A stretch of 32,667 bases of DNA, taken from the NCBI GenBank assembly GCA_020350725.1, contig CP070719.1, positions 489,696-522,362 of the forward strand, read 5' to 3'. The notes below the pieces were generated by a model. It saw only the letters and a program-made list of their open reading frames with translations, was not told the DNA's origin and did not search any database. This document shows positions 1 to 6,030 of the stretch, in pieces. Every line of letters starts with the position of its first letter. Positions within the stretch are counted from its first letter, which is position 1. Source of the stretch: a bacterium. GTDB lineage: Bacteria; BMS3Abin14. The position numbers were made by a program, and so were the translations under genes.

Positions 1-342
<342 letters not shown>

Positions 343-415
343 CTTTCTGTTTACCTTTGACAGGTAACGCTCTTCGGTCACAATGATCTCTTACCCCTAT
401 CTTCAGAATTCGGTT

Positions 416-533
<118 letters not shown>

Positions 534-544
534 ATTTATTCGAG

Positions 545-577
545 AGCCCCGAGTGATACGACATCGCTCGGGGCTTT
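545..577 (+). terminator. Rho-independent terminator of the rRNA operon
   Basis: The stem AGCCCCGAG (545-553) pairs perfectly with CTCGGGGCT (567-575). A short T run and C-rich sequence follow. It begins 12 nt after the 5S gene, where an rRNA operon terminator is expected. Confidence 0.85.
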
Positions 578-583
578 CCCATT

Positions 584-618
584 GGACTAAGCGCCAAGGA
601 CTATGTGCTAAGCGCAAA
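584..618 (+). repeat. Heptad repeat tract, five units
   Basis: Five consecutive 7-nt units in register: GGACTAA, GCGCCAA, GGACTAT, GTGCTAA, GCGCAAA. Two word types alternate, giving a 14-nt super-period. The tract directly follows the rRNA terminator. The rest of 619-786 is plain noncoding sequence in which I see no other clear element. Confidence 0.7.
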
Positions 619-786
619 GGTCAACTGTATGCAGCTGGTTTGTCAAATCCTGTCCCCATCAGCGGATCATGGTTCATTTGATCATCTCAGTTCTTTGCTC
701 TTAGCCTTTAATTCTGTAACTTTAGAAACTTTCCACATTCCACTTTAACCTTTTCTCTCAATCGTCCTTCTGCTATCTTCCCCGCA

Positions 787-1905
787 ATGAATCAGCAGAC
801 TGACAACAGAAAACTCCTCTATTTCGTGGCCGGTTTCGTCCTCACCGTTGTCGCTCTGGTCTACCTGGCTCCCGGGGCCTTTCGAACACTGGCGCTGGCC
901 TTCGCTCTGGCATACCTTGCGGATCCCGTCGTTGATTTCCTGGCATCGAGGAGGGTCCCCAAGACCCTTTCCATCCTTTTCATCCTCCTTGTCATCGTCG
1001 GCGTCATCGTTCTCCTGCTGGTCCTGGTCGTCCCGATTCTCCTGGACCAGGCCCTTGCCTTCGCCAGGGAGCTTCCGGACCTGCTGAGGGATGCCTTCGA
1101 GAGGGTTCGGCTGTGGGGCATCTGGGCGGCCACGGGCTATGAGATCCCGGACACGCTTCCCCAGGCGCTGGAGAAACTGGCATCGGGGCTGAAGGAAAGG
1201 GGTTTGGCCCTGATCAGTCCCGCCATATCGGCTGTGTTCAACGTCACTTCAGGTCTCGTCGGATTTATCCTCACCCTGGCCAGCCTTATCATCATCCCCG
1301 TGTTCTTCTTTTTCATTCTCAGGGATATCGATGCCATCGCAGACAGCTTCTACGCTTTTGTCCCCCCGTCGGGCAGGGAAGGGGTCCGAAACTATCTTGC
1401 GATGGCCGACCGCGTCCTGGGCGGTTTCATCAGGGGGCAGTTCCTCGTCGCCCTGATCCTGGCTTTTCTGTATGCCGCCGGCCTGGGCCTCACAGGCATC
1501 AGGTTCGGCGTCCTCATCGGTGTGATCTCCGGCCTTCTCTTCATCGTTCCGTATGTCGGGACCGTTATCGGGATCCTCGCTTCGGCCATCGTCCTCATCG
1601 TCGATTTCTCAGGGTGGGGACAGGTAATAGGGGTGGCGGCGACCTTCGGGATCGCCCAGGCCATAGAGGGTTACCTCCTGACCCCGAGGATCACCGGGAA
1701 CAGGGTGGGCCTGAACCAGCTGGAGACCCTTGTCGCCATCCTCATCGGAGGCGAGATCGCAGGCTTCACCGGCCTGCTCATCGCCATACCCGCCGGGGGG
1801 ATCTTAAAGCAGACCCTGAATCTGTTGAGACCGGAAGGGGAGAAACCAGAGGTGGAAAGGGGAAGAGGGGGCGAAGGGGAGGGAAATTCAGAGTCAAGTG
1901 TCTAG
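787..1905 (+). CDS. AI-2E family (PerM/YdiK-type) membrane transporter
   Basis: A 372-residue polytopic inner-membrane protein with about eight hydrophobic segments, matching the AI-2E transporter family (DUF20/UPF0118) in length and layout. The C-terminal signature GLNQLETLVAILIGGEIAGF followed by TGLLIAIPAGG is typical of the family, as is the internal segment around IRGQFLVALILAFLY. Members have been linked to autoinducer-2 export, sodium/proton antiport or general permease activity, so the substrate here is unknown. The last ~24 residues form a charged Gly/Glu/Arg-rich tail. The ATG at 787 has no clear Shine-Dalgarno, but no better start is near. A heptad repeat tract overlaps the TAG stop codon. 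Confidence 0.88.
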   Translation: MNQQTDNRKLLYFVAGFVLTVVALVYLAPGAFRTLALAFALAYLADPVVDFLASRRVPKTLSILFILLVIVGVIVLLLVLVVPILLDQALAFARELPDLLRDAFERVRLWGIWAATGYEIPDTLPQALEKLASGLKERGLALISPAISAVFNVTSGLVGFILTLASLIIIPVFFFFILRDIDAIADSFYAFVPPSGREGVRNYLAMADRVLGGFIRGQFLVALILAFLYAAGLGLTGIRFGVLIGVISGLLFIVPYVGTVIGILASAIVLIVDFSGWGQVIGVAATFGIAQAIEGYLLTPRITGNRVGLNQLETLVAILIGGEIAGFTGLLIAIPAGGILKQTLNLLRPEGEKPEVERGRGGEGEGNSESSV

Positions 1906-1940
1906 ATTCTAGAGTCTAGCCAGAAACCAGACACCAGACA
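1899..1940 (+). repeat. Heptad repeat tract, six units, overlapping a stop codon
   Basis: Six abutting 7-mers: TGTCTAG, ATTCTAG, AGTCTAG, CCAGAAA, CCAGACA, CCAGACA. The first unit supplies the TAG stop of the upstream permease gene, so the repeat starts inside the coding sequence. Confidence 0.8.
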
Positions 1941-1946
1941 CTGTTT

Positions 1947-1971
1947 TTCCTCCCGTTATTTAATGGAGGAA
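1947..1971 (+). promoter_or_regulatory. Hairpin sequestering the ribosome binding site of the next gene
   Basis: TTCCTCC (1947-1953) is the exact reverse complement of GGAGGAA (1965-1971), separated by an 11-nt AT-rich loop. The second arm is the Shine-Dalgarno of the small protein starting at 1978. Folding would hide the ribosome binding site, so it could act as a translational switch. The pairing is seen directly; the regulatory role is inference. Confidence 0.5.
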
Positions 1972-1977
1972 TAACCC

Positions 1978-2175
1978 ATGACCGGAACCAAGGAATCGAA
2001 GATGGAGACAACCGGGACCGTTGAGACCTACTGCATCCAGTGCGGAAAGGTGATCGAAGGCGAACCCTATGAGATGAGCATGGACGGCATATGCGCCTCC
2101 GTCACCCCAGTCTACTTCTGCTCGAAGGAGTGCTGGGAGAGCAGTGACGAATACAACACGGAAAATTGGGATTAG
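1978..2175 (+). CDS. Small Cys-rich putative zinc-binding protein, paralog 1 of 3
   Basis: A 65-residue protein of no known function. After a ~16-residue polar leader it carries YC-x2-CG, the block IEGEPYEMS, and PVYFCSKECW, ending N-T-E-N-W-D. The four framework cysteines follow CX2C-X25-CX3C, which resembles treble-clef/TRASH-MYM-like metal-binding fingers, so zinc binding is inferred. An extra Cys lies in the middle loop. The same pattern recurs in the next two genes at 2458 and 2864. A strong Shine-Dalgarno (GGAGGA, 1965-1970) lies 7 nt before the ATG but sits in a hairpin arm. There is no signal peptide, so it is probably cytoplasmic. Confidence 0.8.
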   Translation: MTGTKESKMETTGTVETYCIQCGKVIEGEPYEMSMDGICASVTPVYFCSKECWESSDEYNTENWD

Positions 2176-2187
2176 GTAAGGTGTTTT

Positions 2188-2220
2188 AGAGCATTAGAGC
2201 ATTGGAGATTAGAGCATTGG
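2188..2220 (+). repeat. 7/8-nt repeat tract of the ATTAGAGC family
   Basis: AGAGCATT occurs three times, twice adjacent and once after the 7-mer GGAGATT, giving a 15-nt unit. The same word family recurs at 4607-4651 and 22961-23005, and as its complement at 30459-30533. The rest of 2221-2457 is noncoding with no other recognised element. Confidence 0.7.
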
Positions 2221-2457
2221 ACCGTTGAGGGAAACGTTCTACAATCCAATATCTATCGTCTCATCACCATTTTCCAACCTCCGATATCTCAGTGCTGTAT
2301 CCCCGATCTCCAATGCTCCGGCGAGTGATCATTCCCGATCCCACATCTCGAGACCGTCACGGAAGGGCAGGTTCTCCGGCTGTCTGTTTCCCGGTCTTCC
2401 CTTCCGGCCGACAGTCCTGCTATAATCCGTTCCTCGGGAGAGGGAAGGAGGCAAGAG

Positions 2458-2685
2458 GTGTCTACATACTACAGTCAGTCCGAGCTGCAGACATTCGGGA
2501 CCGTGAATCTCTGGTGTGACGAGTGCGGCCGCAAGATCGAGGGAGACCCCTACGAGACCAGTTTCTGCGGCATCTGCGTATGCTTTGAACCGGTTGACTT
2601 CTGCTCCAAGGAGTGCTGGGACCGTGCAGACATGTACAACACCGACAACTGGCCCCCGCCACCTGATCCCCCCGAAGGATGGTAG
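2458..2685 (+). CDS. Small Cys-rich putative zinc-binding protein, paralog 2 of 3
   Basis: A 75-residue paralog of the genes at 1978 and 2864. It shares C-x2-CG, IEGDPYE-x-S, F-x-P-V-x-FCSKECW and N-T-D-N-W, with the same CX2C-X25-CX3C spacing. It has three further cysteines in the loop (FCGICVCF), more than either sister. The start is GTG, preceded by GGAAGGAGG about 6 nt upstream. The C-terminus is a short proline-rich tail (PPPPDPPEGW). Function is unknown; metal binding is inferred from the cysteine framework. It lies ~280 nt after paralog 1, separated by repeat-bearing noncoding DNA. Confidence 0.78.
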   Translation: MSTYYSQSELQTFGTVNLWCDECGRKIEGDPYETSFCGICVCFEPVDFCSKECWDRADMYNTDNWPPPPDPPEGW

Positions 2686-2692
2686 AAGAGCG

Positions 2693-2720
2693 GTAGTCAG
2701 TAATCGGGATTCAGTATTCC
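2693..2720 (+). repeat. Heptad repeat tract, four units
   Basis: Four 7-mers in register: GTAGTCA, GTAATCG, GGATTCA, GTATTCC, starting 7 nt after the stop of paralog 2. Confidence 0.65.
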
Positions 2721-2863
2721 GTGGGGAGATCTTCTGTCACCAGGAACGGTCGATGGCCCACTGAGCACTCAAAAAATGATAAACAATTCAATAATGTCAG
2801 CGATAACAGTTAGATGAGAATTTAAATTAAAGTATTTTATTAGGTTTGTCCCGGGGGTCTGCC

Positions 2864-3076
2864 ATGCCGAAAGTGGATAAGGAAGGGATTCAAGCCAACG
2901 CGCCGATGCAGTACTACTGCGTGGAGTGCGGCCACAGGATCGATGGGGACCCCTACGAGATGAGCCTGGCCGCCTATGAGGACTCCTGCGATCCCGTGTA
3001 TTTCTGCTCAAAGGAGTGCTGGGACGGTTCCGAGGAATTCAACACCGACAACTGGCCCGATCCTTCCGGGAGTTGA
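2864..3076 (+). CDS. Small Cys-rich putative zinc-binding protein, paralog 3 of 3
   Basis: A 70-residue paralog of the two preceding small genes, with YC-x2-CG, IDGDPYEMS, C-D-P-V-Y-FCSKECW and N-T-D-N-W, and identical CX2C-X25-CX3C spacing. The ATG at 2864 follows a GGGGG stretch at about 7 nt. An in-frame TTG at 2846 is a possible alternative start. An AT-rich segment (about 2763-2845) lies upstream, unlike the GC-rich surroundings, and may contain its own promoter, though I see no convincing -35/-10 pair. Function is unknown. It converges on the minus-strand gene at 3118 with a 41-nt gap. Confidence 0.78.
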   Translation: MPKVDKEGIQANAPMQYYCVECGHRIDGDPYEMSLAAYEDSCDPVYFCSKECWDGSEEFNTDNWPDPSGS

Positions 3077-3117
3077 GCCTACCTGAAAATTCTCACCCGG
3101 ACCCGACATCGGGACTG

Positions 3118-3786
3118 CTAACGCGTCCTCTCCGTCGAATAGACCTTCATCTCTATACGGGACGAGTCGCCGGACGCCGTGGGATAATCACGGACGGTCT
3201 TCTGGTTCTCGGGGGGGACGGGGGACTTCCCCTTTTTCCTCTCTCTGAGATAGTCCAGGGGGGCGCTGAAACCCTGTTCCGAATCATCCCGCCCGTAGTG
3301 ATACCGATACAGGTACCTTCCCTCCATGTGGGATCCAAAGTCATACCTGTAGATCTCAACCGGCTCCCCGTGCACGATGTCGATGGTGCCGAGGTTGACC
3401 AGCTGGCCGGGAGCGACCGAGAAATCCAGGATGGAAATGGTCTTTTCCCCCTTCCAGTCGTCTCTGTCGACCCTGGACCGGATGAGGCTGTAATTGCCGG
3501 CGGGAACGGTTTTGACAAAGAAGCCCCTCCTGTCAGTCGACAACCTTTTCCTGAACCCCGAATCCCTGCCCACGATGGTAAAACCCCTGATGCGCGGCCG
3601 GTAGGGGTTCAGGCTGTTCTGGTAGCGCATGTCTCTCTTAAAAAGGTAGGGTACGGTAAGATCCACCCCCAGGATGCGGCCGACAACCTGGCCTTCCGCC
3701 GGTTCGGTCCCGGCGGCAACCCCTTCGCCAAGAAGGGGGACGCAGACCAGAAGGAAAATGATCAGAACCAGTGAAGATCGTCTCAT
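3118..3786 (-). CDS. Exported protein of unknown function with a carboxypeptidase-regulatory-like fold
   Basis: A 222-residue protein with a classic N-terminal signal peptide (MRRSS then a hydrophobic run to about residue 22, and a small-residue cleavage region). The central part reads like a carboxypeptidase-regulatory-like beta-sandwich: a variable strand, a T-D-R-R-G-F-F turn, then VPAGNYSLIRS, the usual pattern of a secreted or periplasmic scaffold domain. The C-terminal third is rich in Tyr, Arg and charged residues. Start chosen at the ATG with GAGG about 8 nt upstream; a GTG three codons earlier is in frame but overlaps that site. The long plus-strand frame opposite it is a shadow. Fold assignment is by eye and uncertain. 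Confidence 0.72.
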   Translation of the reverse strand: MRRSSLVLIIFLLVCVPLLGEGVAAGTEPAEGQVVGRILGVDLTVPYLFKRDMRYQNSLNPYRPRIRGFTIVGRDSGFRKRLSTDRRGFFVKTVPAGNYSLIRSRVDRDDWKGEKTISILDFSVAPGQLVNLGTIDIVHGEPVEIYRYDFGSHMEGRYLYRYHYGRDDSEQGFSAPLDYLRERKKGKSPVPPENQKTVRDYPTASGDSSRIEMKVYSTERTR

Positions 3787-3907
3787 GGGAGTCACCTCGT
3801 TTCCTCAGCCCCTCCACGTAGAGAGTTTAACACCGCCCCTCCATTTGGCAACGGCTCGCTGCGTTTGTCTGTCCCCTGGGATCTGATGGCCCTTTCCGTT
3901 TAAACTC

Positions 3908-3935
3908 TGGACTCTGCCGAGGCAGATGATATAAT
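3908..3935 (+). promoter_or_regulatory. Putative sigma-70 promoter for the HIT gene
   Basis: TGGACT (3908-3913), 16 nt, then a consensus TATAAT (3930-3935). It lies ~150 nt before the HIT start in the 301-nt gap between divergent genes (3787-4087). The same gap holds a heptad tract (3984-4011). Confidence 0.5.
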
Positions 3936-3983
3936 CATGCCACCTGAAACCGTTACCGGCACTGACGGTTGAGAACAAGGTGG

Positions 3984-4011
3984 AAAGTACAAAGGGAAAA
4001 GGGGAAAATCT
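3984..4011 (+). repeat. Heptad repeat tract, four units
   Basis: AAAGTAC, AAAGGGA, AAAGGGG, AAAATCT in 7-nt register, in the 5' leader of the HIT gene. Confidence 0.6.
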
Positions 4012-4087
4012 AGGTTCCAAACTCGACCACCTATCTCCTTTCGCCCTGTTGCTTTCAACTGAACCGAGCGACGAACGGGAGTATACC

Positions 4088-4585
4088 GTGAAGGTCCTGT
4101 GGGCACCCTGGCGCATGGAATACATCCTCTCGGAAAAGGATGGCGGCTGCTTTCTCTGTGACCTGGTGGACGCCGGGCCCTCAGTGGAGAACCTCCTGCT
4201 CCTTCGCACGGAGAGGGCCATGGTCCTCATGAACCGGTTTCCCTACAACAACGGCCACCTCCTGGTGGCGCCCAAGGTCCACACATCAGGGCTTTCCGAG
4301 CTCGAACCCTCCGTCTACTACGAGGCCATGGAATTGTTTCGGTTCGGCATCGATGTTCTGGAAGAGGCCCTGGCTCCGGAGGGTTTCAACGCGGGCCTTA
4401 ACCTGGGAAAATCGGCCGGGGCGGGCCTCGAGGATCACGTTCACTGGCATATTGTCCCCCGCTGGCACGGAGATACCAATTTCATGCCGGTGGTCTCGGA
4501 CACGAGAGTGATACCGGAAGCGATTCAGGAGACGTACAACTCCCTCCGACCGATGTTCGAGAGGTATGGTGAAATCAGGGATTAG
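4088..4585 (+). CDS. HIT family nucleotide hydrolase/phosphorylase
   Basis: A 165-residue histidine-triad protein. The N-terminus reads VLWAPWRMEYI, diagnostic of the bacterial Ap4A-phosphorylase-like HIT subgroup, followed by a CFLC pair that may bind zinc. The active-site triad is HVHWHIVPRW (H-x-H-x-H), with MNRFPYNNGHLLV and the GFNAGLNLG strand also conserved. Members cleave or phosphorolyse dinucleoside polyphosphates or nucleotidyl conjugates through a His-linked intermediate; the exact substrate cannot be read. Start chosen at GTG 4088, with GGGAG about 6 nt upstream, because family members begin just before WAPWR. Upstream in-frame codons to 3980 run through repeat DNA and are rejected. 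Confidence 0.88.
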   Translation: MKVLWAPWRMEYILSEKDGGCFLCDLVDAGPSVENLLLLRTERAMVLMNRFPYNNGHLLVAPKVHTSGLSELEPSVYYEAMELFRFGIDVLEEALAPEGFNAGLNLGKSAGAGLEDHVHWHIVPRWHGDTNFMPVVSDTRVIPEAIQETYNSLRPMFERYGEIRD

Positions 4586-4606
4586 GGTTTTACAGATCAG
4601 AGCACC

Positions 4607-4651
4607 GGATCATTGGATCATTAGAAATTAGATCATTGGAAATGGGAAGTA
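4607..4651 (+). repeat. 7/8-nt repeat tract of the GATCATT family
   Basis: GGATCATT twice, AGAAATT, AGATCATT, GGAAATG, GGAAGTA in alternating 7/8-nt steps, just after the HIT stop. The remaining gap to 4774 contains looser versions of the complementary words but no clear regulatory signal. Confidence 0.6.
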
Positions 4652-4774
4652 AGATGATTGAACATTAGAAGCTGTGATGTTGTAACGGTCGATGCTCTCC
4701 TGCACTAATGGTCAATTGTTCCAATATCTATTCTCTAATTTCCATTGTCTGCTCTCCATACAAACGGTGACCCT

Positions 4775-5191
4775 ATGAAATACGTTTACGCAACCCTTAT
4801 CCTCCTCCTGGCTCTGACGCTGGCCGCGTTTATCCAGCAGAACAGCCAGACGACCATCCTCAGATACTTCACCTGGGAATCCCCGGCCCTGCCTCTCTCC
4901 CTTTATATGGTGGTGGCGTTCGCCGCCGGCTATCTGCTGGCGACCCTGCTGGGATTCACGGGCGGCATACGTCGGAAGGTCAAGTACTCGGTCATGGAGC
5001 GGGAAAACAGGAAACTGAAGGACGAGCTCGCCCTCCGGGAAACCGCGAGTGCCGGGGAGACCGTTTTGATCTCCAAAGAGGAGGAAACGGCGCCTGAACG
5101 CCCCGAGGGGCAGGGTGACAGGACCGCCGCCCTGTCGGCGCCCTCTCCCGGGGGCGGGGAGGGCGATGAGGCTGGAGAAGAGGAGATTTGA
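4775..5191 (+). CDS. LapA-domain (DUF1049) inner-membrane protein
   Basis: A 138-residue protein with two transmembrane helices: residues ~3-20 (TLILLLALTLAAFIQQN) and ~45-65 (VVAFAAGYLLATLLG). Between them is the N-x-x-x-T-x-x-x-F segment typical of LapA/YciS proteins, and a cytoplasmic coiled coil (ENRKLKDEL) follows. In E. coli LapA works with LapB in regulating LPS synthesis; here only the domain can be claimed. The C-terminal ~50 residues are acidic, Pro/Gly-rich and low-complexity. The ATG at 4775 has only a weak GGTGA site. Its TGA overlaps the TTG start of the next gene. Confidence 0.82.
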   Translation: MKYVYATLILLLALTLAAFIQQNSQTTILRYFTWESPALPLSLYMVVAFAAGYLLATLLGFTGGIRRKVKYSVMERENRKLKDELALRETASAGETVLISKEEETAPERPEGQGDRTAALSAPSPGGGEGDEAGEEEI

Positions 5192-6030
5192 TTGCACGAT
5201 CCACTGGCATTTGCTGGCGAGGGATAAGAGCCGGTGGGCTGTACCTGTTGGCAAATCTGGTCATATCCCTGATCCACCCCGCTACCGCTTCCTGCAGTGG
5301 ACCTCAGGAATTCCTGCTCGTAGGCCGCGCCCACTTCATGGCCGGAAACCTCTCCGACGCCATTCCACCCCTGCAGGCGGCGGCCGCATCCGGCGACCCG
5401 GCTGGGGCGGACGCCCACTATCTTCTGGGCAGGATCCACCTGCTGATGGGCGACTACAGGCAGAGCAAGGAGTATTTCGAGAGGGCCTTCGAGGATTGCA
5501 GCGGAGCGAACCCGCAGGCGTATGGGTGCTGGCGGGCAGCCATGGGCATAGGGGACGCCCTGTACGGAAACGGGAACTATCAGGAGGCCATCAGACGATA
5601 CCGCGAAGCCGGACAGGGTTCGGGTGTGAACCGTCCCGAGCTTGATCTGCGGATCGCTCTTGCCGACATGGCCCAGGGGCGCCGGGAGGAATCTCTCGAA
5701 CGGCTCCGTGAGGCCCTGTCCCGGATACCGGTTCTCTCCGGTTGGCGGGGCAGGGAGGAGGACTTCATCAGGACCCTGACCATGCAGGGATTGAACAGGA
5801 ATGCGCCCGATATCGTCAGAAGGTTTTACGTTCTCGTGGGCCCGGTGGGCCGGGAGGTGACGACGCTGGACGGGATCGAGATCGACAGTTCGGTTCTCAT
5901 CCAGAGGGTTCGGATCAAAGGGCGCTTTTTTCTCGAAGTCGGACCCTTCTGGGACTCCATCGAGGCGGTCATGATGGCCGAGTCCATCAAGTCCGGAGCC
6001 TCCCTATCCGCGGAGATCATCTCAAGATGA
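5188..6030 (+). CDS. Exported TPR protein with C-terminal SPOR-like domain
   Basis: A 280-residue protein. An N-terminal hydrophobic stretch (~17-32, ending PATASC) suggests export. Residues ~42-170 contain at least three TPR-like helical pairs, for example AHYLLGRIHLLMGDYRQSKE and the G-N-Y-Q-E-A-I-x-x-Y repeat. The C-terminus (~205-280) with FYVLVGP and RFFLEVGPF, then a helix and a final strand, resembles a SPOR peptidoglycan-binding domain. Start taken as TTG overlapping the LapA stop; AGGAG lies only 2 nt before it, so a start a few codons downstream is possible. The gene ends in an ATGA overlap with mutS. The TPR call is firm; SPOR is by eye. Confidence 0.72.
   Translation: MIARSTGICWRGIRAGGLYLLANLVISLIHPATASCSGPQEFLLVGRAHFMAGNLSDAIPPLQAAAASGDPAGADAHYLLGRIHLLMGDYRQSKEYFERAFEDCSGANPQAYGCWRAAMGIGDALYGNGNYQEAIRRYREAGQGSGVNRPELDLRIALADMAQGRREESLERLREALSRIPVLSGWRGREEDFIRTLTMQGLNRNAPDIVRRFYVLVGPVGREVTTLDGIEIDSSVLIQRVRIKGRFFLEVGPFWDSIEAVMMAESIKSGASLSAEIISR

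Noticed and set aside
2811-2845. Promoter TTAGAT-17-TATTTT before Cys paralog 3
   Set aside because: Too few matches to consensus in an AT-rich stretch where such pairs arise by chance.
3016-3774. Plus-strand open frame opposite the secreted protein
   Set aside because: The minus strand has a signal peptide, a good ribosome binding site and a coherent fold pattern; the plus strand has none and overlaps Cys paralog 3.
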